From Clostridia bacterium (lineage in GTDB: Bacteria > Bacillota > Clostridia > Christensenellales > Borkfalkiaceae): a DNA stretch of 64,000 nucleotides. A program made the position numbers and the translations under genes. Numbering within the stretch: the stretch's first letter is position 1; every line of letters starts with the position of its first letter. Under the pieces are notes generated by a model. That model saw only the letters and a list, made by a program, of their open reading frames with translations, had not been told where the DNA came from and did not search any database. Positions 16,902-26,599 of this stretch are shown one piece after another. The DNA is taken from positions 1-64,000 of the forward strand of contig JAGANI010000009.1 of assembly GCA_017624285.1 (NCBI GenBank). Reading direction: 5' to 3'.

Positions 16902-19577
16902 ATGGGGCTTATTAGTTACATTTTAGGAAGTGAAAACAGAAGAAATTTAAGAAGATTAGACGCTATGGCTGACAAAGTTTTAGCGCTTCAACCCAAATAC
17001 GAAAGTTTATCTGATGAAGAACTTTCACATAAAACCGTAGAGTTTAAAGAAATGCTCAAAAACGGTTCTACGCTTGACGATATTTTATACGACGCTTTCG
17101 CCGTATGTCGTGAGGCCGCTTATCGTGTGCTTAAAATGCGCCACTATAAAGTGCAAATTATGGGTGGTATCTGTTTACACCAAGGTCGTGTTGCAGAAAT
17201 GAAAACTGGTGAAGGCAAAACCTTAGTATCTACCCTCCCAGCATACTTAAACGCTTTATCTGGTGAAGGCGTTCATATCGTAACGGTAAACGATTACCTT
17301 GCTAGCCGTGATGCTGAGTGGATGGGTAAAGTTCATAAATTTTTAGGGCTTACCGTAGGCGTAGCGATATCTGGTATGACCGACGACGACAAGCGTAAAG
17401 CATACGCTTGTGATATCACTTACGGTACTAATAACGAAATGGGTTTCGATTATCTTCGTGATAACCTTAAAACGGAATTAGGTAGGATGGTTCAAAGGGA
17501 ACTTAATTTTGCCATCGTCGACGAAGTAGACTCTATCTTAATCGATGAAGCGAGAACCCCTCTTATTATTTCGGGTAGAGGTCAACAATCTTCCGAAATG
17601 TATATTTCTGCAAATAAGTTCGTTAAAACGTTGGTTAAGGACGACGATTTTACCTTAGATATTAAAGAAAAAACCGTTCAAATAACCGAAAGTGGTGCAA
17701 GTAAAGCGGAAAGATTTTTTGGTCTTGCTAACTTTGCCGATATCGAAAACGCAACTCTTTCACACCACATACAACAGGCGTTAAAAGCGCATTATATCTT
17801 CAAAAAAGATAACGACTATATCGTTAACGACGGCGAAATTATTATCGTTGACGAGTTCACTGGTCGTCTTATGATTGGTCGTAGGTATTCTGACGGGCTT
17901 CACCAAGCAATCGAAGCTAAGGAAAACGTTAAAGTCAGAAACGAAAATAAAACCTACGCTACCATTACCTTCCAAAACTATTTTAGGATTTACAAAAAAC
18001 TTTCCGGTATGACTGGTACTGCTAAAACGGAAGAAGAAGAATTTAGGGCAATTTACGGTCTTGACGTACTTGAAATCCCAACAAATAAACCCGTAGCACG
18101 TATCGATGCATCCGACGTTATCTTTAAGACGGAAGCAGGTAAGTTAAAGGCGATAGTTAAAGAAATTGTAGAACGCCACGCTACTGGTCAACCAGTACTC
18201 GTTGGTACTGTTACCGTTGAAAAATCTGAAGAAATTTCAAAATTATTATTCCGTCAAAAGGTAAAGCACAACGTATTAAACGCTAAAAACCACGCGCGTG
18301 AAGCAGATATCGTAGCGCAGGCAGGTAGAAAGGGCGCAGTAACTATTGCAACCAACATGGCAGGTCGTGGTACGGATATTTTACTCGGTGGTAACCCAGA
18401 GTTTTTGGCAAAACGTAAACTCCGTGAAGAAGGCATTGATGAAGAAAAAATCGAACTTGCAACTTCTTATATATCCGAAGTTTCAGATGAAATCCGTGAA
18501 ATTCGCGAGCATTATCATCAAGTATACGATAACTTTAAGTTAGCAACCGATGCTGAAAAGGAAGAAGTTATCAAAGCAGGTGGTTTACACATTTTAGGTA
18601 CGGAGCGTCACGAATCTCGTCGTATCGATAACCAGTTACGTGGTCGTAGTGGTCGTCAAGGCGACGTGGGTTCTTCAGTATTTTATATCTCTTGTGAGGA
18701 TGATTTAGCTAAACGTTTCGGCGGGGATAGGATGCTTCGCATTTTAGATACGTTTAATATAGCTGAAGACGAACCTATTCAATCAAAAATGATTTCTAAT
18801 AGTATCGAAAACGCTCAAAAGACAATTGAAGGTAAGAACTTCGGCATAAGAAAGCACGTTTTAGAATACGACGACGTTATGAACAAACAGCGTGAAGTTA
18901 TGTACGCTGAAAGGATGAAGGTTATTAAGAAGGAAAACGTTCATCAAGAAGTATTAGACATTGTGCCTGAATTTGTTGAAGAAACCATCAAAATGAGCGC
19001 CGATAACGCCAACAAACCCGAAACTTGGGATATGGACGTATTAAATAAAAATATCGAACAACGTCTTTTACCTATTGGTTCTAACTGGATCACGCGTGAA
19101 AAGCTTGATAACTGGGATTATGAGTTTATTTTAGAAAAACTTACCGAAGCAACTATCAACGCTTACGAAGAAAAAATCGATCATTATAAGGAAGAAGGCT
19201 TTAACTATCACGAACTTGAAAAATACGTATTTTTACGTAACGTAGATACTAAGTGGATTGATCATATCGACTCTATGGATCAACTCCGTAAGGGTATTTC
19301 TTTACGTGCGTACGGTCACGTTGACCCCGTAGTAGAGTACAAAAACGAAAGTTTAGATATGTTTGAAGATTTAACGTATTCTATCCGTAACGATACAGTT
19401 AAGATTTTATTAAAGGCTGAACTTAAAAAAGTACCTACCAAGCAGGAAGAGAAAAAAGATTTAGTTACCAACCAAACGGGCCCCGCACGCCCTGTAACCG
19501 TAAAGGGTAAAATTGGTAGAAACGAACCTTGTCCTTGCGGTAGCGGTAAAAAATATAAAGATTGTTGCGGTAAATAA
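16902..19577 (+). CDS. secA: preprotein translocase ATPase SecA
   Basis: Drives Sec-dependent secretion at the membrane. It has Walker [12 protein letters not shown] (about 97-107), the DEAD-like box [16 protein letters not shown] (about 205-220), [10 protein letters not shown] and [11 protein letters not shown] helicase motifs, and the preprotein cross-linking region between them. The C-terminus ends in the zinc-binding SEC-C motif [13 protein letters not shown], which contacts SecB-like partners and ribosomes. Complete at 891 residues; AAGGAG precedes the start. Confidence 0.98.
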   Translation: MGLISYILGSENRRNLRRLDAMADKVLALQPKYESLSDEELSHKTVEFKEMLKNGSTLDDILYDAFAVCREAAYRVLKMRHYKVQIMGGICLHQGRVAEMKTGEGKTLVSTLPAYLNALSGEGVHIVTVNDYLASRDAEWMGKVHKFLGLTVGVAISGMTDDDKRKAYACDITYGTNNEMGFDYLRDNLKTELGRMVQRELNFAIVDEVDSILIDEARTPLIISGRGQQSSEMYISANKFVKTLVKDDDFTLDIKEKTVQITESGASKAERFFGLANFADIENATLSHHIQQALKAHYIFKKDNDYIVNDGEIIIVDEFTGRLMIGRRYSDGLHQAIEAKENVKVRNENKTYATITFQNYFRIYKKLSGMTGTAKTEEEEFRAIYGLDVLEIPTNKPVARIDASDVIFKTEAGKLKAIVKEIVERHATGQPVLVGTVTVEKSEEISKLLFRQKVKHNVLNAKNHAREADIVAQAGRKGAVTIATNMAGRGTDILLGGNPEFLAKRKLREEGIDEEKIELATSYISEVSDEIREIREHYHQVYDNFKLATDAEKEEVIKAGGLHILGTERHESRRIDNQLRGRSGRQGDVGSSVFYISCEDDLAKRFGGDRMLRILDTFNIAEDEPIQSKMISNSIENAQKTIEGKNFGIRKHVLEYDDVMNKQREVMYAERMKVIKKENVHQEVLDIVPEFVEETIKMSADNANKPETWDMDVLNKNIEQRLLPIGSNWITREKLDNWDYEFILEKLTEATINAYEEKIDHYKEEGFNYHELEKYVFLRNVDTKWIDHIDSMDQLRKGISLRAYGHVDPVVEYKNESLDMFEDLTYSIRNDTVKILLKAELKKVPTKQEEKKDLVTNQTGPARPVTVKGKIGRNEPCPCGSGKKYKDCCGK

Positions 19578-19581
19578 TTTT

Positions 19582-20682
19582 ATGATTAAAACCGACGATT
19601 ATAAGTTAAAAATCAAGGGGTTAAAGACGGTTTTAACCGAAACCGCCGACGCCATTGATTTATCAGGGTTAAAAAAGGAACTTTCTTTAATAAAAACGGA
19701 GCTTGAAAACCCCGAAGTCTGGGGTGATTTGCAAAAATCCCAAGCGCTTTCTAAAAAAGCATCCGCGATAGAAGGCAAAGTTACTACCTACGACTTAGCC
19801 GAAAAATCCTTATCAGATGCTTTGGATATTTTAGAGTTTTTAGAGATTGAAGAAGACGAAAGTTTGCTTTTAGAACTTGATTCGCTTTTATTAAAAACTG
19901 AAACCGAGATAGAAAACATGCGTCTATCCGCACTACTTAAAGGCAAATACGATTCTTTAAACGCGCTTATGACGCTACACTCTGGCGCAGGTGGTACAGA
20001 AGCTTGCGACTGGACCGAAATGCTATATCGTATGTATATTATGTACGCCGAAAAAAACGGTTACCGTCTTATAGAACTCGATAGATTAGAGGGGGACGAG
20101 GCTGGTATAAAAAGCGTTTCTTTTAAGATAGAAGGCTTAAATGCTTACGGATACTTAAAGGCAGAAAAAGGCGTGCATAGGCTAGTACGTATATCGCCGT
20201 TTGACGCTAATAAGCGTCGACACACGTCTTTTGCTTCGGTAGAAGTCATGCCTGAAATCGAGGACGACGGCGAGATAGAAATTCGTCCAGAGGAACTCCG
20301 TATAGATACCTTCCGTGCAGGTGGCGCGGGCGGTCAACATATTAACAAAACAGATTCTGCCGTAAGGATAACGCACCTTCCTACGGGGATAGTTGTTTCC
20401 TGCCAAAACGAGCGTAGTCAAACGCAAAATAAAGAGATGGCTATGCGCATGCTTATGAGTAAACTTATCGAAAAGCGTGAAAGCGAAAGGTTGGAAAAAG
20501 AACAAGACATCAAGGGCGAAATTAAAAAAATAGAGTGGGGCAGTCAGATAAGAAGTTACGTATTTTGCCCGTATACTTTGGTAAAAGATCACCGAACGGG
20601 GTTTGAAAACAGCAACGTTTCGGCGGTAATGGACGGCAATATACACGATTTTATTTGCGACTACCTTAAAAAATCACAATAA
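19582..20682 (+). CDS. prfB: peptide chain release factor 2, without programmed frameshift
   Basis: Reads UGA and UAA stop codons. The SPF codon-recognition tripeptide is near residue 205 and the GGQ peptidyl-hydrolysis motif near 250, in AGGAGGQHINKTDSAVR. The start is ATG 19582, five bases after the secA stop; earlier starts would overlap secA and add unconserved residues. In many bacteria an in-frame UGA near codon 25 forces a +1 frameshift that autoregulates RF2. Here the frame is continuous through that region, so that control is absent. 366 residues. Confidence 0.96.
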   Translation: MIKTDDYKLKIKGLKTVLTETADAIDLSGLKKELSLIKTELENPEVWGDLQKSQALSKKASAIEGKVTTYDLAEKSLSDALDILEFLEIEEDESLLLELDSLLLKTETEIENMRLSALLKGKYDSLNALMTLHSGAGGTEACDWTEMLYRMYIMYAEKNGYRLIELDRLEGDEAGIKSVSFKIEGLNAYGYLKAEKGVHRLVRISPFDANKRRHTSFASVEVMPEIEDDGEIEIRPEELRIDTFRAGGAGGQHINKTDSAVRITHLPTGIVVSCQNERSQTQNKEMAMRMLMSKLIEKRESERLEKEQDIKGEIKKIEWGSQIRSYVFCPYTLVKDHRTGFENSNVSAVMDGNIHDFICDYLKKSQ

Positions 20683-20684
20683 CT

Positions 20685-21728
20685 ATGTATCAAGAAAGTA
20701 TCAAAAACTTTACCATCAAAGACGACGCGCTTATCATGGGGATAGAAACCTCTTGTGATGAAACCGCTGTTTCAATTGTTAAAGGTGGTAGGGAAGTTTT
20801 ATCCGACGTAATAATTTCATCTGCGACGGAGCACGCTAAGTTTGGTGGCGTCGTGCCGGAAATCGCTTCAAGGGCGCATACTACGGCTATCTATCAAGCA
20901 ACGGAAAGGGCGCTTAAAGAGGCAGGCAAAACACTAGAGGACATCGATGGCTTTGCCGTTACTTACGGGGCAGGGCTTTTGGGTGCGTTACTGGTGGGTG
21001 TTTCTTATGCTAAGACGTTGGCGTACTCGCTCAATAAACCGTTAATACCCGTTTCGCATATACGTGGGCATATGGCGGCTTCTTATATTGCGGACAAATC
21101 TTTACAACCGCCGTTTATCGCATTACTTACAAGTGGTGGTCATACTGCGATTATCGCCGTTAAATCTTATTACGAGCTAGAAGTTTTAGGTTCTACCTTA
21201 GACGACGCCGTTGGTGAAGCTTTCGATAAGGTTGCAAGGGTGTTGGGGCTTTCATATCCCGGTGGCCCTAGTGTAGAGCGCCTTGCTAAAGAAGGTAAAA
21301 ACACCGTTAAACTCCCTAAAATGTTTAAGGGGCAGGGTGGTTATAACTTTTCGTATAGTGGGTTAAAAACCGCAGTTATAAACGCTGTGCATAATGCAGA
21401 GCAAAAAGATGAACCTTTACTTAAAGCAGACGTGGCAAAATCATTTCAGTCGGCTGCGTTAGATATTTTAGCCGATAAAGCGATAGAAGCGTGCTTACAG
21501 TTTAATTTTAATACCGTTGCGCTATGTGGTGGCGTTGCTGCAAACGGTTATTTAAGGGAACGTGTAAATAATTTAGCAAGTCAAAAAGGTATCAAAACCG
21601 TTATACCAGAAAAACGTTATTGTACAGATAACGGTTGCATGATTGCTGCCGAAGGTTACCTTCAATATAAAGCGGGCAACTTTGCAGACTTATCTTTAAA
21701 TGCAAGCGCAAACGTACCGTTAAAGTAG
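20685..21728 (+). CDS. tsaD: tRNA threonylcarbamoyladenosine transferase TsaD
   Basis: Transfers the threonylcarbamoyl group to A37 of ANN-decoding tRNAs, with TsaB and TsaE (not in the window). Key features are GIETSCDETAVSIV at the start of the ASKHA fold, the metal-binding HIRGHMAA (about 124-131), SGGHTAI, and DDAVGEAFDKVARVLGL. The start two bases after prfB gives about 17 residues before the usual N-terminus; a start at ATG 20736 would match the family more tightly but has no clear ribosome site. Last gene of the metK-to-tsaD run. Confidence 0.96.
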   Translation: MYQESIKNFTIKDDALIMGIETSCDETAVSIVKGGREVLSDVIISSATEHAKFGGVVPEIASRAHTTAIYQATERALKEAGKTLEDIDGFAVTYGAGLLGALLVGVSYAKTLAYSLNKPLIPVSHIRGHMAASYIADKSLQPPFIALLTSGGHTAIIAVKSYYELEVLGSTLDDAVGEAFDKVARVLGLSYPGGPSVERLAKEGKNTVKLPKMFKGQGGYNFSYSGLKTAVINAVHNAEQKDEPLLKADVAKSFQSAALDILADKAIEACLQFNFNTVALCGGVAANGYLRERVNNLASQKGIKTVIPEKRYCTDNGCMIAAEGYLQYKAGNFADLSLNASANVPLK

Positions 21729-21760
21729 TTTACTTTAAGTTTACTTTAAAGTGTTATTAT
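21728..21760 (+). promoter_or_regulatory. GTTTAC direct-repeat box and extended -10 of degV
   Basis: GTTTAC at 21728-21733 and again at 21739-21744 (11 bp apart), then 10 bp, then TATTAT at 21755-21760 with TG upstream (TGTTATTAT). No TTGACA is present. Sequence and spacing match the promoter of the two-component operon at 5.3 kb. Confidence 0.6.
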
Positions 21761-21780
21761 TATAAAAAAGGAGTATTTGT

Positions 21781-22638
21781 ATGAAAATTGCAATCACAGC
21801 GGAATCAACCATAGATTTAACGCAGGAACTTTTACAACAATATGATATTAAAACTATACCGTTTACGGTAATTTTAGGCGATAAAGATTATATCGATGGC
21901 GATATTAAGCCAGACGATATTTTTAAATTTGTATCGGAAACCGGCGTTCTTCCTAAAACTACCGCTCTTAACGAGTACGAGTATGAAGAATTTTTCAAAT
22001 CAATATTAACTGATTACGACGCGGTTATACACTTTGCGTTATCTTCGGGTATATCTTCATCACACTCTCACGCGGTAGCAGCTGCAAACAACTTAAAAAA
22101 CGTTTACGTTATCGATAGTAAGTCGTTATCAACAGGTATTGCTTTACAAGCAATCTACGCACGTAAACTTGCTGAAAGTGGTTTAAAAGTAGAAGATATC
22201 GTTTCTAAAGTAGAAGATAGAAAATCTAAAGTACAAGCAAGCTTTGTTATCGAAAGGTTGGATTATTTACATAAAGGTGGCAGATGCTCAGGCTTTAAGA
22301 TGCTTGCTGCAAACGTGTTAAAAATCCGTCCGTGTATCGTGCTTAAAGATGGTAAAATGATCAACGACGGTAGCAAAAACGGCAAAGGTTCTATGCCGTT
22401 TGCAGTTAAAAAATATTGTGAAGCAGTTTTAAACGAATTCCATGATATCGATAAAACTATCGCATTTATAACTTATTCATCTGCTACGCCTGAAATGGTA
22501 GCAGCCGCAAGGACGGCTTTAGAGGGCGCAGGTGTTAAAACCATTTACGAGACCAACGCAGGTTGCACAATTACCAGCCATTGTGGTGAACATACTTTAG
22601 GTATTTTATACTTTAACGACGGTGGTACAACTTTATAA
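21781..22638 (+). CDS. DegV-family fatty-acid-binding protein
   Basis: 285 residues with the DegV fold: AITAESTIDLTQELL at the start, the lipid-contacting TTALNEYEYEEFF and SSGISSSHSHA segments, and VIDSKSLSTG. DegV/FakB proteins bind fatty acids; FakB paralogues present them to FakA kinase for phospholipid synthesis, but no fakA is in this window, so the function here is inferred from the fold. It is monocistronic with its own promoter and terminator. The promoter carries a GTTTAC pair like that of the two-component operon at 5.3 kb, suggesting co-regulation. Confidence 0.88.
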   Translation: MKIAITAESTIDLTQELLQQYDIKTIPFTVILGDKDYIDGDIKPDDIFKFVSETGVLPKTTALNEYEYEEFFKSILTDYDAVIHFALSSGISSSHSHAVAAANNLKNVYVIDSKSLSTGIALQAIYARKLAESGLKVEDIVSKVEDRKSKVQASFVIERLDYLHKGGRCSGFKMLAANVLKIRPCIVLKDGKMINDGSKNGKGSMPFAVKKYCEAVLNEFHDIDKTIAFITYSSATPEMVAAARTALEGAGVKTIYETNAGCTITSHCGEHTLGILYFNDGGTTL

Positions 22639-22644
22639 TAAAAC

Positions 22645-22672
22645 AAAAAAAGGACGGGGTACGTCCTTTTTT
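22645..22672 (+). terminator. intrinsic terminator of degV
   Basis: Stem AGGACG/CGTCCT, loop GGGTA, preceded by A6 and followed by T5. Confidence 0.88.
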
Positions 22673-22710
22673 GTTTTTAAAAAATATGCTTATTGTTAAA
22701 TTGTTACGCC

Positions 22711-23088
22711 TTACAAAATATTATCGGGGCGTATTAAAAAAGTCTTTGGTATTTCTTTAGATAAGTCTTTTAGCACTTTTAGTTTATCGGTAAGTTCTTC
22801 GTAATTTTCATACTCGGCAAAGCTAATAGCTTCAGATATCCAAAGTTCAACTTCTTTTATCTCGTTATGGGGTATAAATATATGCAAAAATCTTTTTTTA
22901 TCACGCCAGTCTTTTTGCATATTTTTAACTTCTTCAACGGTAATGTTTTCCTCTTCAGATTTTTTTATCAAATCGGTAACGGTGGCCTCAAACTCGTTAA
23001 ATTGTTTTAGTACGACGGTCTGCTCATATAAAGCGCCTGCTACTAATATCAAAACGGAAATTATTATACTAATTATTGATTTTACCAC
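22711..23088 (-). CDS. DUF4363-family protein
   Basis: 125 residues: one N-terminal membrane helix (about 5-25) and a charged helical domain with the W-x-D-K and WISEAISFAEYENYEEL pattern of DUF4363. It starts at GTG 23088 with GGAGGT upstream, and overlaps the end of the DUF421 gene by 7 bp. DUF421 and DUF4363 genes are commonly adjacent in clostridia, but the biochemical role is not established. Likely an accessory subunit of the membrane protein encoded upstream. Confidence 0.8.
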   Translation of the reverse strand: MVKSIISIIISVLILVAGALYEQTVVLKQFNEFEATVTDLIKKSEEENITVEEVKNMQKDWRDKKRFLHIFIPHNEIKEVELWISEAISFAEYENYEELTDKLKVLKDLSKEIPKTFLIRPDNIL

Positions 23089-23762
23089 GTTACCTCCGAT
23101 AGGGAAACTTTAAATTTTTCATATGGGGCGTTTTTACGTTGCATATAAATTATACCATCGCTATTTATAGTAAGCACACCCACGTCTTTTAAGTTAACGT
23201 TTCGCGTAGATAAAATATTTTTTAGCCACTCGCTATTTTTATTAAGCGTGTCAAGGTTGTTTTTAATTATCTTGCCGTCGGATATCAACACTATCGGCAG
23301 TAGCTTAGTCAAATGGCACTCTTCCTTTTTTAGTACGGAAAGTTTACCATTGCTTTCAAATACAGCGTATTTTACGTCGTCAAGCGCAAAACAACCAGCC
23401 CCACGCATAGCTTCAATTAGGTCGGATATGTCAAGGTTATTCTTTTTTAATTCCTTAAAATCCACGCCATACGGTGTTATCACTATGCTAGGTTTACCGT
23501 TTATTATTTTTTTAACTTTTCCACCGCATTTTTCCAGCAAAAATAGCGCTTGGTGTAGTATAAAAAGCGCCAAAATAGCAACTATGCCGTAAATAAGCGG
23601 TATAGATACGTCCGCCATGGGTATAACGGCAAGGTCGGCAATAATTAAGGTTATAATAAGTTCAAAAGATTGCATTTCGCCAATTTGACGCTTGCCCATT
23701 ATGCGCATAATTATTAAAAGTGAGATAAAAATTATGACCGTTCTGATAAAAATAATAATCAT
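23082..23762 (-). CDS. DUF421 (YetF-like) membrane protein
   Basis: 226 residues: three N-terminal membrane helices (about 1-75) with the family motif RIMGKRQIGEMQSFELIITL, followed by a cytoplasmic domain with G-K-P-x-x-I-x-x-G and RGAGCFALDDVKYAVFESNG. YetF-like proteins of Bacillus are spore-associated or membrane proteins of unclear function. First gene of a two-gene operon with the DUF4363 gene, reading leftward from the folT riboswitch region. Confidence 0.88.
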   Translation of the reverse strand: MIIIFIRTVIIFISLLIIMRIMGKRQIGEMQSFELIITLIIADLAVIPMADVSIPLIYGIVAILALFILHQALFLLEKCGGKVKKIINGKPSIVITPYGVDFKELKKNNLDISDLIEAMRGAGCFALDDVKYAVFESNGKLSVLKKEECHLTKLLPIVLISDGKIIKNNLDTLNKNSEWLKNILSTRNVNLKDVGVLTINSDGIIYMQRKNAPYEKFKVSLSEVTW

Positions 23763-23798
23763 ATATCAATAATGTGTGTAAAAAAATCGTTATTATGC

Positions 23799-23827
23799 TT
23801 GAAATTTATCTTTAATTGGTGTATAAT
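23799..23827 (+). promoter_or_regulatory. sigma-A promoter of the THF riboswitch/folT unit
   Basis: TTGAAA at 23799, 17-bp spacer, TATAAT at 23822. Transcription would start about 23834, at the edge of the riboswitch. Confidence 0.8.
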
Positions 23828-23833
23828 ACCACT

Positions 23834-23970
23834 ATAAGAGTAGGAAACACGCGTTAAGTGTTGCAAAACGGGACGTTGTTTGCAAACGAAAGGGTATCCT
23901 GCGGTGTGTTTTCGCGTCCGCTATTAAAGCAGTTTGGCTTTTTTACGGACCACTAAAAATTGAGGTGGTT
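23834..23970 (+). promoter_or_regulatory. tetrahydrofolate (THF) riboswitch with translational expression platform
   Basis: The conserved THF-aptamer words appear in order: GAGTAG, GCGTTAAGTG, a GGGACGT / AACGAA pair region, GCGGTG and CGTCCGCT (to about 23922). The 3' aptamer strand GTCCG (23916-23920) can instead pair with CGGAC (23946-23950). ACCACT (23949-23954) can pair with the ribosome site AGGTGGT (23963-23969). These pairings overlap at 23949-23950, giving a simple ligand-off switch in which bound THF leaves the ribosome site sequestered. The aptamer call is by motif memory; the platform is inferred. Confidence 0.85.
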
Positions 23971-23972
23971 GT

Positions 23973-24767
23973 ATGGGTAATTTATTAGCAGAGAATTTTT
24001 CAAAAGCATTTAATTTTAATTATATTTTTAGCAACTTTAAAGAGTTTTGGTATGTTTATACTGCAATTTTGGTTGCAGTAGTTGGTTTGGTTTGCTTATT
24101 TATTTTTAAAAAGCAACCTAAACACAACGGTTTTTCAACTGCGCAAAAGGTTACTTATATTGCAATCTTAACGGCGTTATGTGCTTTTGCTAATATTTTT
24201 GATTTTAGTATTTCACAAAGTTTTCAAGTTTCGTTAGTTGCTACCGTAGGTTTTATTGCGGGTTACGTGTTTGGCGCTAACAGGGCTTTTGCCGCTTGCT
24301 TTATTGGGGATTTAATCGGTGCACTTATCAATCCTCACGGTCCTTATAGTCCTATTATTAACTTTGCTACTGCGCTTTGGGGCTTAATACCTGGTATAAT
24401 CTTCCATAACTTTAAGTGGAATAAGGTAGTTAAATTAGTAGTTTCTTACGCTATCGGTTTAGTAGTTGCAAGTTGCTTAGTAAATACTTTTGGTATTTGG
24501 TTTATGTACGGTAATTTAAGTGAAACTTATACCTTCTGGGCATACCTTGTAGCGCACTTACCGTCAAGTGTTGTAAACGTAAGTATCAACTTAGTAGTAT
24601 CCTTCTTACTTATGACTGTTGCCACGGCAATACGTAATTACGTTTACGGCAGGCGTGGGCAAAAGATTGAAGCTAGTACCGAAAGGTCTTCAGAATATTA
24701 CTCTAAATTAGCTGAGGAAGAGCGCGAAAGTAAAGTTGCCACCACCAAGGCTGACGACGAGGATTAA
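23973..24767 (+). CDS. folT: ECF transporter S component, folate type
   Basis: A 264-residue polytopic protein (about six helices) of the ECF substrate-binding family. It has the alanine-rich helix LTALCAFANIF and the GYVFGANRAFAACFIGDLIGALINPHGPY loop seen in folate S components. It would bind folates and dock to a shared EcfAA'T module encoded elsewhere. The THF riboswitch in its leader fixes the substrate class. An unusually long N-terminal membrane extension (about 1-60) and an acidic C-terminal tail are present. The folA-thyA operon at 35-36 kb uses the same cofactor pool. Confidence 0.88.
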   Translation: MGNLLAENFSKAFNFNYIFSNFKEFWYVYTAILVAVVGLVCLFIFKKQPKHNGFSTAQKVTYIAILTALCAFANIFDFSISQSFQVSLVATVGFIAGYVFGANRAFAACFIGDLIGALINPHGPYSPIINFATALWGLIPGIIFHNFKWNKVVKLVVSYAIGLVVASCLVNTFGIWFMYGNLSETYTFWAYLVAHLPSSVVNVSINLVVSFLLMTVATAIRNYVYGRRGQKIEASTERSSEYYSKLAEEERESKVATTKADDED

Positions 24768-24788
24768 TTTAATAAATTTATAAAGTTA

Positions 24789-24814
24789 AAGGCTACCATT
24801 TGGTAGCCTTTTTT
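24789..24814. terminator. bidirectional intrinsic terminator
   Basis: AAGGCTACCA/TGGTAGCCTT stem with TT loop and a T tract, between converging folT and the flippase gene. Confidence 0.88.
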
Positions 24815-24815
24815 G

Positions 24816-26354
24816 TTATACGTTATTAAGTTTTTTTGCATTTAACGTTCCTTTTTTCTTTTTTAAAGGCAGTCTATTAATTAAATCTTTATAATCTATA
24901 AGGTTAAATACGGCGTAAAACAAACCGTTAAAAATCAGTATTATAATGCAAACCAAAATAGATGTTATAAGCGAGCCTAAATGGTTAATAAGCAACTTTT
25001 TCAGTAAAACCCCAAGTAGGGCAGATGGTAACATAAATAATATAGAGTAAAAGGCAAACCCACCAGTTTTTAATCTCACGCCGGTTTTTTTACGTATTAA
25101 TGCAAGGTTTATTACCGTATTAACGCCGTAAAGCAGGGTATAGCCTACAAGTAAAGAGTAAATTCCGATAAATTTAGGTAGTATCAAAATTGACGCAACT
25201 AGTAGTGTTGCGCTAACTAAAAAAGATAGCAAAGTTTCGGTTTCTTTACCGATAGAGTTAAGTATGCTAGTTGTTAACGACGATAGACTTAAAAGTATAG
25301 TTAAATAGCTTGAACGCGACGTATAAACGCCACCTTCGTAACTAGAAAAAAGCAAAATGCCAAAGTCTTCGCCAAAACAAAAAAACACGGGTACGGTTAA
25401 CGCAGTTAAAAATATCGTTAAGTTAAGCGCCTTTTCTATATCGGACGAAAGCGCGTTTTTATCGTTTTTGTAAAAGTTTTCGGCAATTTGTGGTATCAGT
25501 ACAACGGTAAACGGCCCTATTAACGACATTGGCGACGTAATTAAAGGCATAGCCATACCAAAAAAAGCGCCAAATTCCGACGTTGCTTTACTGGCGCTTA
25601 AACCAGATTTTATAAGCATAGCAGGTAGTATAACCGAAATTATCGACCCCGCTACCGAACTAGCCGTTCGCATAGCCGTTATAGGCAAGCTTGATAGCAT
25701 TAGCGGTTTAAGTTCGCTTTTCGGTGGGCTAACCTTTCCACCACGATAGGCAAAAAGTAAAACGCCAAGCGTAAAAGATACCACGTACGATACAAGCACG
25801 GCAATAATTGCACGGTTTGCGCCACTTACTACGTTTTTTGCGCCTAAAACCAGTATTATGCCCACTACTATCATAACGGCTTCTTCGATAAGTTCTATTA
25901 CGCTATAAGGTAAAAAGTCTTTATTTCCCCAAAAAATACCCCTTAAAACGGAATAAACCGAGTTTAGCGTCAAAGCAGGTAAAATTACCAAAAACAAACT
26001 TAAACATCTTTCGTCTGCAAACAAAAATGCAAACGTTTTAGGAAAAATAAAAATTATTAAGGTAACTGGTAGCGCTACTGAAATTGTAATTAAAAACCCA
26101 GCCGTTGCCACCTTATTTACCCGGCTAAAATCTTTGGTTGCACGGTATTTAGTAATCAGCCTAGAAACCGTTGCTGGTATCCCTGACGAGCATAGTGTAA
26201 GTAAAAGCGCAAAGACGGATAGCGTTATTTGGTAAAGCCCCACGCCTTCAGAGCCTATCGCGCGCGATAAATATATCCTATAAATAAAGCCCAAAAATTT
26301 TTCCATTAAGGAAAAAACCGTAACGGTAACAGCCGTTTTATAAACTGTATTCAT
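24816..26354 (-). CDS. SpoVB/MurJ-type lipid-linked oligosaccharide flippase family protein
   Basis: 512 residues with about 14 membrane helices in the MOP/MATE-like fold. The N-terminal FLGFIYRIYLSRAIGSEGVGLYQ and CSSGIPATVSRLI motifs are characteristic of the SpoVB/YtgP branch in Bacillota. Members export lipid-linked cell-wall or polysaccharide precursors, and SpoVB itself acts in spore cortex formation. It stands alone, so spore cortex versus vegetative wall function cannot be decided from context. Confidence 0.85.
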   Translation of the reverse strand: MNTVYKTAVTVTVFSLMEKFLGFIYRIYLSRAIGSEGVGLYQITLSVFALLLTLCSSGIPATVSRLITKYRATKDFSRVNKVATAGFLITISVALPVTLIIFIFPKTFAFLFADERCLSLFLVILPALTLNSVYSVLRGIFWGNKDFLPYSVIELIEEAVMIVVGIILVLGAKNVVSGANRAIIAVLVSYVVSFTLGVLLFAYRGGKVSPPKSELKPLMLSSLPITAMRTASSVAGSIISVILPAMLIKSGLSASKATSEFGAFFGMAMPLITSPMSLIGPFTVVLIPQIAENFYKNDKNALSSDIEKALNLTIFLTALTVPVFFCFGEDFGILLFSSYEGGVYTSRSSYLTILLSLSSLTTSILNSIGKETETLLSFLVSATLLVASILILPKFIGIYSLLVGYTLLYGVNTVINLALIRKKTGVRLKTGGFAFYSILFMLPSALLGVLLKKLLINHLGSLITSILVCIIILIFNGLFYAVFNLIDYKDLINRLPLKKKKGTLNAKKLNNV

Positions 26355-26536
26355 AGTATAATTTTATTGCGATAATCGGTTAATTATGATATTAAACTTT
26401 ACTTAATAAAAATTACTAGTTTGTTTCGTTAGTTTTATCGCTTATTAAGCGTGGTGGGGTAGTGGTAAAGTCAAGTATTAATATAGTAAAAAAAATTTAT
26501 TTTAAATACAATATATAGTAAACATCATTGTTAACA

Positions 26537-26567
26537 TTGTGCAAATTGCACAAAATAAATTGTGCAA
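26537..26567. repeat. three alternating TTGTGCAA half-sites in the purine permease leader
   Basis: TTGTGCAA at 26537, its complement TTGCACAA at 26546 and TTGTGCAA again at 26560. The middle copy can pair with either neighbour (spacers 1 and 6 bp), so it can be a two-site operator or mutually exclusive RNA hairpins. Confidence 0.5.
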
Positions 26568-26599
26568 TACGCTTAAATAATTTAAAAAAAATAATTTTG

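Noticed and set aside
19513-19581. prfB start inside secA
   Set aside because: It would overlap the conserved zinc-binding tail of secA and adds unconserved residues; ATG 19582 fits the family.
20182-20646. 154-codon frame on the minus strand inside prfB
   Set aside because: A shadow of a strongly conserved gene; no ribosome site or recognisable protein.
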